Source: Pseudomonadota bacterium (GTDB lineage: Bacteria; Myxococcota_A; UBA796; CAJQPC01). From it: 64,000 bases of DNA. The notes under the pieces were generated by a model, which was given only the letters and a program-made list of their open reading frames with translations, made no database searches and was not told the DNA's origin. The DNA lies in assembly GCA_024228935.1 (NCBI GenBank), contig JAAESX010000024.1, positions 88,705-152,704 on the forward strand, given 5' to 3'. Of the stretch, positions 52,182-59,299 are shown one piece after another. Each line of letters starts with the position of its first letter. Position 1 is the stretch's first letter. The position numbers and the translations under genes are program-made.

Positions 52182-54533
52182 ATGACGCTGCTCTTCGCAC
52201 TGGGCTGTACGGCCTGCTCGCAGCCCGACGAGATCGTCGGGGTCACCACCGAGCTCGACGGCAGCTCGCCGGTGCGGGTCGAGGTCGGCAGTGCCACCGG
52301 CGCTCGCTCGGTCACGGTCCCGATCCGGCTGGTGAACGGGTACGGCATCGCCGTCCCGGGCGACATCAACACCGTGACGGTCTCGGTGGCCGGTTCGTTC
52401 CTCGACAAGACCACCGAGACGCTCGATCTCGACGGGATGGGATACGGCGAGCTCGCCGTGTCCAGCGACGTCGAGCAGGCGTTCACCGTCACCGCCACCG
52501 GCAGCGGCGACAACGCGACGAGCGGGCCCCCGGGCACGTCCTGGATCACCGGCGGACAGCCCGAGACGCTGGGCATGCACCCCGGCTGGGCCATCGACCT
52601 CGATCCCGAGTTCATGGTCCCCGCGAAGGGCGGCATGGCGCTGTCACAGGACAACGTGATCCTCTGGCAGACCGGCAAGGTCAACCAGACGGCCCAGAAG
52701 GTCGCCGAGCTGGAGACGGCGGTTCTGGGGCTGGCCGGCGACGACATCGACGCCGACGGTGTGCCCGACGTGATCGCGTGGACCGCGAGCGAGGTCGTCC
52801 TGCTCCGTGGACGCGCCAACGGCGGCTTCACCTGGGGCGGCGGCTTCGAGGTCCCTGGCATGTCGATCCGCGGCGCCGCGGTCTCGGACGCCAACAACGA
52901 CAACCTGCCCGACCTGGCCATCGCGTTCGGCGACGGCGAGTCCGGCGGCTTCCAGCTCCTGCACGGCGACGGCGTCTGGGGCTTCACGCCCGACCTCCCG
53001 TACGAGCTCGACGCCGACCCGTGGTCCATCGCGATGGGCCAGCTGGGCCCGGACGGCGAGGCCGACGTGGTGCTGATGCTCGAGGGCGACGGCGGCCTCG
53101 GCGTGATGCGCCGCTTCGGACGGGCGGACGAGACCTGGGTCCAGGTCAGCGTGAACCTCGGCGGCACGGACCTCGACGACCCGCTGCTCCCCGGCAGCTA
53201 CTTCCACCCCTGCGCCGACATCGACGGCGGCGACTCGGACGAGCTGATCGCCGTCGGTCCCCCGGACTGGACGAACACCCGCCCGCTCGTGTTCTACACG
53301 TTCGAGAACGGAACCCCGAAGCAGTACACGCTCAGCTACAACGGCTTCCGACTGCACGTCGGCGACGTCACCGGCGATGGCAACGGCGACCTGGTCCTGG
53401 GCGAGGGCGACCCGCAGCAGATCCGGGTCATCACGAGCCACCACGAGACCAGCGCCGCGTTCATGAACCGCGCGGTGGCGTCCGTCCCCACGGGCGGACC
53501 GGTCGGGACCGGCGACTTCACCGGCGACGGACTGGCAGACATCGTCGTTGCCAGCGAAGTGCTGTACATGTACCCGGGCACGGGCGAGGTCCCCTGGGAC
53601 ATCGAGGACGACGGCTTCGTCACCTTCGGGATGAACAGCTACGGCGAGGCCGAGACGCTCGTCGAGGACCTGGACGATGACGGCTGGCCCGAGATCATCA
53701 CCGTCCGCAAGCCCACCGACAGCAACGACAGCGCGCTGCGCGTCTACTCGCTGGCGCAGGACGAGGGCGGCTACCAGCTGCTGTCCAACGGGTCGATCGA
53801 CCTCGAGGCCACGAGCACGGTGGACGTCGCCGAGGGCCTGGACATGGCCCGCTGCGACGACCAGCTGTACCTGCTGACCGACGATGATGGCAGCTGGTTG
53901 TGGTCCATCGATCTGGACCTCGAGGCCGGCGGCGAGCCGACCGAGCGCAACCACATCGCGGTCGACGGGGCCCACCGCCTGGACTGCGGTGAGTTCGGCG
54001 ACGCGACGGTCGTCGCCATCACGCCGGACGGCGACTGGACGAGCTTCGATCGCGGCCTGTCGGAGATCGAGTCCGGCAGCGTCGGGTCCGCCGCCGAGGA
54101 CATCGTGATCGCCGACACCGAGGGGCTCGGGAGCGAGCTCTTCACGTGCCCGCAGCCCGACTGCTCGCTCGTCGCCGACGACCTCGATGGCGACGGCCTG
54201 CAGGAGGTCGTGCGCGGCGGGACCGACCCGCTGGCCATCGGCTGGCAGCTCGAGTTCGCGTTCGAGCACGGCGGCGACGTCAGCCTGATGGACGTCGACG
54301 GCGACGACCGGCTCGACATCGCGTTCACGGACACCGAGCTCGAGCGGGTGGTCGTCTACCGCAGCCTCGAGACCGCCTTCGCCCCGGCGCTGGTCTTCCA
54401 TGCACGCCGCGACCTGGACGGACCCGCGACGATGATCGACGGGGACGGAGACGGCATCCCCGAGCTCTTCTTCGAGAACGGCGACGGCAACCTGATGCGG
54501 TCCGGCGCCTCATCGGAGTCCGAAGCGGAGTAG
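52182..54533 (+). CDS. FG-GAP repeat beta-propeller lipoprotein
   Basis: A 783-residue protein. ATG 52182 has a strong GGAGGG Shine-Dalgarno. MTLLFALGCTACSQPDE offers a lipobox at Cys9. An N-terminal beta-sandwich of about 130 residues resembles an Ig-like module (SVTVPIRLVNGYGIAVPGD, TVTVSVAGSFLDKTTETLD). Multiple FG-GAP blades with calcium loops follow: GDDIDADGVPDVIAW, SDANNDNLPDLAIAFGDGE, GDVTGDGNGDLVLGEGD, GDFTGDGLADIVVASE, EDLDDDGWPEIITVRK, MDVDGDDRLDIAFTD and IDGDGDGIPELFFENGDGN. A surface adhesin or binding role is typical of the fold. Followed at 9 bp by an epimerase gene on the same strand. Confidence 0.9.
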   Translation: MTLLFALGCTACSQPDEIVGVTTELDGSSPVRVEVGSATGARSVTVPIRLVNGYGIAVPGDINTVTVSVAGSFLDKTTETLDLDGMGYGELAVSSDVEQAFTVTATGSGDNATSGPPGTSWITGGQPETLGMHPGWAIDLDPEFMVPAKGGMALSQDNVILWQTGKVNQTAQKVAELETAVLGLAGDDIDADGVPDVIAWTASEVVLLRGRANGGFTWGGGFEVPGMSIRGAAVSDANNDNLPDLAIAFGDGESGGFQLLHGDGVWGFTPDLPYELDADPWSIAMGQLGPDGEADVVLMLEGDGGLGVMRRFGRADETWVQVSVNLGGTDLDDPLLPGSYFHPCADIDGGDSDELIAVGPPDWTNTRPLVFYTFENGTPKQYTLSYNGFRLHVGDVTGDGNGDLVLGEGDPQQIRVITSHHETSAAFMNRAVASVPTGGPVGTGDFTGDGLADIVVASEVLYMYPGTGEVPWDIEDDGFVTFGMNSYGEAETLVEDLDDDGWPEIITVRKPTDSNDSALRVYSLAQDEGGYQLLSNGSIDLEATSTVDVAEGLDMARCDDQLYLLTDDDGSWLWSIDLDLEAGGEPTERNHIAVDGAHRLDCGEFGDATVVAITPDGDWTSFDRGLSEIESGSVGSAAEDIVIADTEGLGSELFTCPQPDCSLVADDLDGDGLQEVVRGGTDPLAIGWQLEFAFEHGGDVSLMDVDGDDRLDIAFTDTELERVVVYRSLETAFAPALVFHARRDLDGPATMIDGDGDGIPELFFENGDGNLMRSGASSESEAE

Positions 54534-54542
54534 AGGACCGGC

Positions 54543-55481
54543 ATGCGGATCCTCGTCACCGGCGCGTCCGGAAACATCGGTCGTCACCTCGTCCCCCACC
54601 TCGTCGGCCTGGGCCACGAGGTCGTGGGTCTCGCTCGCACCGAGGCGAGCGCCCAGCTCGTCCAGTCCCTGGGGGCCACCGTCGCTCGCGGCGACCTGTC
54701 GGACGTGCGCACGCTGAGCCAGGCCGCGGCGGGCTGCGAGGCCGTCGTCCATCTGGCCGGAGGCGTCCGCGGCTCCGGAACCACCACGCCGGACGTCCTC
54801 AACCGGCAGGGCACCGAGAACCTGGTCGCGGCCCTGGCGGACCACTCGCCCTCGAGCTGCGTGCTGGCGTCGAGCTGCGCGGTCTACGGCGACCGGTCGA
54901 ACCTGTGGATCGAGGAGGACTTCGAGCCCTCGCCGAACACGCGCTACGGCACGAGCAAGGTCGCGGCCGAGCGGGCGGTGCTGGCCTCGGACCAGCCCTG
55001 GGTCATCGCTCGGGTCGCCGCGGTCTACGGAGACGGCTTCAACTTCTCGATGGTCGACCGAATGCAGGCGGGCAAAGCCTGGCTCCCAGGGGAGGGCCGC
55101 AACCACGTGCCCACACTCCACATCGAGGACTGCGTCGAGGCGTTCACGCTCCTTCTGGGCGCCGAGCCGGGCACGATCGTCCACCTGGCCGACCGGAGTC
55201 AGCCGACCCTGCGAGCGTTCTACGACGCGGTCCATGCGCGGGCCGGTGGCGACGCGATGCGCTTCTGGAGCACCTACGTCCCGAGCTACGTCCAGAACTG
55301 GGGGGCTCGGAACAACGAGCGGCTCCAGTCGCGCCTCGGCCTGAAGCCCCGGTTCACCCCCGACAACCTGCGACTCTTCACGAACAGCGTACGCCTCCGG
55401 ACACAGGTGCTCGAAGACCTGGGCTTCACGTGGCGGCACCCCGACCACGAGGCCGGGATCGACGCAACGTGGGGTACCTGA
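54543..55481 (+). CDS. NAD(P)-dependent epimerase/dehydratase (extended SDR)
   Basis: A 312-residue cytoplasmic enzyme. The Rossmann NAD(P) motif is MRILVTGASGNIGRHLVPHL (GxxGxxG). DLSDVRTLSQAAAGCEAVVH and HLAGGVRGSGTTT follow as in extended SDRs. The catalytic dyad is in TRYGTSKVAAERAV (YxxxK), and the Ser is in LASSCAVYGDRS. The C-terminal substrate part is variable, so nucleotide-sugar epimerase, hydroxysteroid-type dehydrogenase or similar activity cannot be separated. ATG 54543 is 9 bp after the FG-GAP lipoprotein; it may be the last gene of that transcript, as a new promoter follows its stop. Confidence 0.92.
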   Translation: MRILVTGASGNIGRHLVPHLVGLGHEVVGLARTEASAQLVQSLGATVARGDLSDVRTLSQAAAGCEAVVHLAGGVRGSGTTTPDVLNRQGTENLVAALADHSPSSCVLASSCAVYGDRSNLWIEEDFEPSPNTRYGTSKVAAERAVLASDQPWVIARVAAVYGDGFNFSMVDRMQAGKAWLPGEGRNHVPTLHIEDCVEAFTLLLGAEPGTIVHLADRSQPTLRAFYDAVHARAGGDAMRFWSTYVPSYVQNWGARNNERLQSRLGLKPRFTPDNLRLFTNSVRLRTQVLEDLGFTWRHPDHEAGIDATWGT

Positions 55482-55503
55482 CCAGCCGTTTACTCCCAGC
55501 GGG

Positions 55504-55533
55504 TTGACCGGCACTCCCACCCCCCTTTATAAG
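55504..55533 (+). promoter_or_regulatory. Sigma70-type promoter of the acidic repeat lipoprotein
   Basis: TTGACC (55504-55509) and TATAAG (55528-55533) match -35 and -10 consensus in 5 and 4 positions with an 18-bp spacer. Transcription would begin near 55540, giving a leader of about 34 nt before ATG 55574. It is the best promoter seen in the window and implies strong, housekeeping expression. Confidence 0.78.
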
Positions 55534-55573
55534 GCGATGTCCTGCGTCCCAACGCGGGTTCCCCGAGGTCGAA

Positions 55574-58321
55574 ATGAACTGGATCCTCCTGTTGTCTGCG
55601 GGCTGTGCCCCCCAGGACGCCACGATTGCTGGCTCCTTCCACACCTGGCTCGCAGCGAGCTCGTCGGCGACCGTCGACGAGGGCGACCTCAACCTGAAGA
55701 ACGCGGACCACTTCGACTGCACTACGGATGTGCCCGAAGACCGCGTCGAAGGCGCGCTCTGCCCGTGGATCGACGACGAGGTCGTCAACCCGAACAACGA
55801 AGAAGCGACCTCGCCCGAGTACTTCACGTTCCTGTACGGCGATGACTACTTCCTGAAGGAAGGCAGCCTCGACGCCTGGCGCTCCGAGGCGATCATCACG
55901 TACGAGGGCGACTTCCAGCTCACGTTCCACCACGACCTCGGCAACGGCCAGGACTACCGGGTGGCGATGGTCTTCGACCCCGAGTTCCAGCCCACCGAGT
56001 GCATCTCCGAGGGCGCGACCTGCTACGCGCTCGACGGCGAGCCCACCGACGACGACGGCGACGGATGGGTCGATGGCCTCGACCCCGACTGCATGACCGG
56101 CGCCTTCGAGGTCGGCTACAACCTGCAGTACGCCTGCAACGACGGCTACGACAACGACGGCGACGGCAACACCGACGCCGACGACGCCGACTGCACCAGC
56201 CCCTGGGCCACCGAGAACGGCTCCTGCTCCGACTCCGAGGACAACGACGGCGACGGCATGCAGGACGCGAACGACTTCGACTGCGTCGAGCACGGCGACG
56301 AGGACGGCGCGACCAACGACCTGTACGAGTGCAGCAACGGCCTCGACGACGACGGTGACGGCGACATCGACCAGGACGACAGCGCCTGCGGTGACAACCA
56401 GGACAACGACGAGGGCGGCTACACCGATGACGACCGCTGCGGCGACGACATCGACAACGACGAGGACGGTTGGGTCGACGGCGACGACCCCGACTGCGAC
56501 TTCTTCGACACCGAGGCCGGCTGGACGCCCTACGCCTGCAACGACGGCGTGGACAACGACGGCGACACCTTCGTGGACGCGGACGACGCCGACTGCTGGA
56601 TGCCGACCCGCATGACCGAGGAGGCCGACGACGGCACCTGTGTCGACGGCGACGACAACGACGGCGACGGTTGGATCGACGAAGAAGACCCCGACTGCAT
56701 CCTGGGCACCGCCGAGGACGACACGTACTTCGGCACCTGGGCCTGCAACGACGGCCTGGACAACGAGGACGACGGCGCGGGCGACGGCGACATGGACGCC
56801 GAGGACAGCCACTGCAAGTCCGCGATGCAGGGCACCGAAGAGTCCGGCACCTCGAACAACTGCGAGGCCGCGGGCGACGAGGACGGCGACGGCTGGGAGA
56901 ACGAGCTCGACCCCGACTGCCTGCTCTCCAACAAGGAGAAGGGCTACCTCGGCTTCGCCTGCAACGACGGCGTCGACAACGACGGCGACACGTTCGTGGA
57001 CGCCGACGACGTCGACTGCCTCTCCCCCTGGCGCGCCAGCGAAGAGGAGATCGACGCCGGCACCGACTGCACCAACGGCACGGACGACGACGGTGACGGC
57101 TGGGTCGACGCCGACGACGGCGGCTGCCTGCTCGGCGACTTCGAGGCCGACGTGACGACCGTCTGCTCCGACGGCGCCGACAACGAGGACACGGTCGATG
57201 GGCTCATCGACGCCGACGACACCGACTGCGTCTGGTCCCTCGACGAGATCGAGGAGGCCGACGACCTGTGCGCCGACGGCTACGACAACGACGGTGACGG
57301 CTGGACCGACGCCTTCGACCCGGACTGCGCGACCGACGGCTACGAGGTCGGCTTCAGCACCGCCGCCTGCAACGACGGACTGGACAACGACCTCGATGGC
57401 AACATCGACGTGGACGACGACGGCTGCTCGAGCGGCGGCGACATCCTCGAGACGGTCGACAACCAGTGCGGCGACAACCTCGACAACGACGAGGACGGCT
57501 GGCTCGACCTCGACGACCCCGACTGCGCCATCCTGGGTGACGGCGTCGAGGCCAACCAGATCTTCGGCCTGACCGAGTGCAACGACGGCACCGACAACGA
57601 CGGTGACGGCGCGACGGACGCGGTCGACTCCGACTGTGACAGCGCGGTCGACACGGCCGAGGCCAAGCCCGAGGCCGGTGACCCCATCGCCGTCGAGCTC
57701 GACCAGGCCAACGTCCTGGACAAGTGGTCCGAGGACGAGGACGGCGCGACGATCTACTACCTGAACGCCGGCGCCAACCAGCAGAACCCGGTCAAGCCGG
57801 ACGACCCCGAGTACTGGTACCTCCCGCAGGAGTGGTTCTCCGGCTACGCGCACAGCAAGTTCGCGGCCGAGGAGTTCGACATCTTCGCGCCGGACTTCGA
57901 GTACCTGTGGCAGGACAGTCAGGACCCCGACGCGGATGCCTACGAGGCCGCCGTGCAGGAAGTCCGTGACGCCGCCTTCGGCTGGCAGGCCGAGCCGCAC
58001 GTCTTCAACGGCAGCGACTGGGACGGCTACGAGATCAAGGTCGAGGGCAACGAGTGGCGCGTCGTCGACCAGGTCGAGGCCGGTCTCGACAACTGGGCCG
58101 AGGTCCACCACAACTTCGTGCGCATCAACGACGGCTCGAACCTCGAGGTCGGTGGCAAGGCCACTGGCGACTTCCAGCTCTTCATGAGCGGGTACGAGGC
58201 CGGGTCCTACATGATCGTCCGCGGCACCTTCGAGGTCCCGGAGATCCAGGAAGAGAAGTGGGGCTACGACTCGCTCGAGGACGACCTCCGCGAGCAGAAC
58301 AACACCCCCGTCTGCGAGTAG
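55574..58321 (+). CDS. Giant acidic repeat lipoprotein (CNDGxDNDGDG repeats)
   Basis: A 915-residue protein. MNWILLLSAGCAPQ gives Cys11, with no earlier start in frame. After a 150-residue beta-rich domain, residues of about 150-700 consist of some fifteen repeats of the pattern C-N/S-D-G-x-D-N-D-G-D-G-x-x-D-x-x-D-x-D-C (examples: ACNDGYDNDGDGNTDADDAD, GDDIDNDEDGWVDGDDPDC). Each repeat joins calcium-type DxDxDG loops to a Cys pair. The C-terminal 200 residues are a separate domain ending VCE. Massive Ca2+ binding with disulfide-stapled repeats would give a stiff, protease-resistant fibre or matrix protein. A strong promoter and a perfect terminator bracket it as a single-gene unit. Confidence 0.92.
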   Translation: MNWILLLSAGCAPQDATIAGSFHTWLAASSSATVDEGDLNLKNADHFDCTTDVPEDRVEGALCPWIDDEVVNPNNEEATSPEYFTFLYGDDYFLKEGSLDAWRSEAIITYEGDFQLTFHHDLGNGQDYRVAMVFDPEFQPTECISEGATCYALDGEPTDDDGDGWVDGLDPDCMTGAFEVGYNLQYACNDGYDNDGDGNTDADDADCTSPWATENGSCSDSEDNDGDGMQDANDFDCVEHGDEDGATNDLYECSNGLDDDGDGDIDQDDSACGDNQDNDEGGYTDDDRCGDDIDNDEDGWVDGDDPDCDFFDTEAGWTPYACNDGVDNDGDTFVDADDADCWMPTRMTEEADDGTCVDGDDNDGDGWIDEEDPDCILGTAEDDTYFGTWACNDGLDNEDDGAGDGDMDAEDSHCKSAMQGTEESGTSNNCEAAGDEDGDGWENELDPDCLLSNKEKGYLGFACNDGVDNDGDTFVDADDVDCLSPWRASEEEIDAGTDCTNGTDDDGDGWVDADDGGCLLGDFEADVTTVCSDGADNEDTVDGLIDADDTDCVWSLDEIEEADDLCADGYDNDGDGWTDAFDPDCATDGYEVGFSTAACNDGLDNDLDGNIDVDDDGCSSGGDILETVDNQCGDNLDNDEDGWLDLDDPDCAILGDGVEANQIFGLTECNDGTDNDGDGATDAVDSDCDSAVDTAEAKPEAGDPIAVELDQANVLDKWSEDEDGATIYYLNAGANQQNPVKPDDPEYWYLPQEWFSGYAHSKFAAEEFDIFAPDFEYLWQDSQDPDADAYEAAVQEVRDAAFGWQAEPHVFNGSDWDGYEIKVEGNEWRVVDQVEAGLDNWAEVHHNFVRINDGSNLEVGGKATGDFQLFMSGYEAGSYMIVRGTFEVPEIQEEKWGYDSLEDDLREQNNTPVCE

Positions 58322-58329
58322 ACAGCGTG

Positions 58330-58355
58330 TCGGATGGCCCAGCGAGGCCATCCGA
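58330..58355 (+). terminator. Rho-independent-type terminator of the acidic repeat lipoprotein gene
   Basis: TCGGATGGCC (58330-58339) and GGCCATCCGA (58346-58355) form a perfect 10-bp stem with a 6-nt loop, starting 8 nt after the stop codon and followed by TTGCAT. The U tract is short, but the stem is the cleanest in the window. Confidence 0.85.
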
Positions 58356-58369
58356 TTGCATCACGGGGC

Positions 58370-58397
58370 TTGACGGCCCCGGTGCACATGCTAGACT
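58370..58397 (+). promoter_or_regulatory. Candidate promoter of a small RNA
   Basis: TTGACG (58370-58375) and TAGACT (58392-58397) are 16 bp apart; transcription would begin near 58404. No protein gene lies downstream on this strand before the convergent methyltransferase, so the product would be a short RNA with strong secondary structure. Confidence 0.5.
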
Positions 58398-58403
58398 CGA
58401 TAG

Positions 58404-58522
58404 GTCTTTTGAGCCTTTGGCCGGGACCTCCTCAACGTTGAACCGAGTGCGTCCCCCCCCCCCACATTCGGTTCCGAGGAGGCCCGGCCATTCTCATTCC
58501 TTGGGTGGAATGACCGGCCGTT
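58404..58522 (+). ncRNA. Candidate structured small RNA with C-rich apical loop
   Basis: GGCCGGG-A-CCTCCTC (58419-58433) pairs completely with GAGGAGG-CCCGGCC (58476-58489), one bulged A. Inside, GAACCGA (58440-58446) pairs with TCGGTTC (58468-58474), then GTG with CAC, closing a loop that holds a run of 11 C. A third hairpin, CATTCC/GGAATG (58495-58512), follows. CCGGCC at 58514-58519 could compete for the 5' strand of the outer stem. A promoter-like element precedes it. I know no matching RNA family by eye; a DNA-level cruciform or a bidirectional terminator is the alternative. Confidence 0.5.
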
Positions 58523-59276
58523 AGCCGCGCTTCCCCAGCAACAAGACCAGCTTCTTCGCGTGCGGGCCCAGCGGGGTCCCCTGGAAGTCCTGGTCGCAGC
58601 GCAGCAGCCGCCAGCGCGCCTGGCGGATCAGCGCGAGGATCTCCTGCGGGTACCACATCCGCATCGGCACCTCGACCGTCTGGGTCCGCCCGTCTCCTCG
58701 CTCGAAGTGGTACCGGACGTGGTTGATCTGCGCGATGGGGTCGTACCAGCCGTTCTCCCACGAGCGCATCTCGCCCCCGTCGGGGTCCTTGTCGCGCCGC
58801 AGCTCGTAGACGCCGTCGGGGTCTCGCTCGAAGAACCGGAAGTCCGGCACGAGCATGTCGAGCGCGAAGCGTCCGCCGCGGTCCAGGTGCCGCTGGACAG
58901 CCTGGAAGAGCTCGGTCACCTCGGCGGCGTCGAACAGGTGGTGGATCGCGTTGAAGGGCAGCGTCACGAGCGGAAAGGTGCCGTCGACGTCCAGCATCCG
59001 GAAGTCCCCGTGGATGGGCGTGACGTCCAGGTCGGACTCCTCGGCCAGCCGTTCCTTGAGGCGGCCGAGCATGGCCCGCGAGAGGTCGAGCGCCACCACC
59101 TCGGCTCCCGTCCGCGCCATGGGCAGTGTCAGCCGACCCGTCCCGGCGCCCAGCTCCAGCACGCGGCCGGCATCGCGGGCCAGTCCCATGTAGTGGTCGA
59201 TGTCCTCGGTCAGCCTGCGGTACTCGAGGTCGTAGATCGCGGGATCCCGGTAGAACTCGTCGCGGTAGCTGCTCAT
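58521..59276 (-). CDS. Class I SAM-dependent methyltransferase
   Basis: A 251-residue protein from ATG 59276 (MSSYRDEFYRDPAIYDLEYR); the longer frame upstream shadows the kinase gene. Motif I is RVLELGAGTGRLTLPMARTG, and VVALDLSRAMLGRLKERLAE holds the ribose-binding acid. GDFRMLDVDGTFPLVTLPFN and LDRGGRFALDMLVPD continue the fold. The C-terminal half (MRSWENGWYDPIAQINHVRY, VEVPMRMWYPQEILALIRQA) matches the Methyltransf_25-like group in which a beta-rich domain covers the active site. Acceptor unknown. It is divergent from the kinase gene, with 23 bp between starts. Confidence 0.9.
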   Translation of the reverse strand: MSSYRDEFYRDPAIYDLEYRRLTEDIDHYMGLARDAGRVLELGAGTGRLTLPMARTGAEVVALDLSRAMLGRLKERLAEESDLDVTPIHGDFRMLDVDGTFPLVTLPFNAIHHLFDAAEVTELFQAVQRHLDRGGRFALDMLVPDFRFFERDPDGVYELRRDKDPDGGEMRSWENGWYDPIAQINHVRYHFERGDGRTQTVEVPMRMWYPQEILALIRQARWRLLRCDQDFQGTPLGPHAKKLVLLLGKRG

Positions 59277-59299
59277 CGCCGAGAGGGTACGATGGGAGC

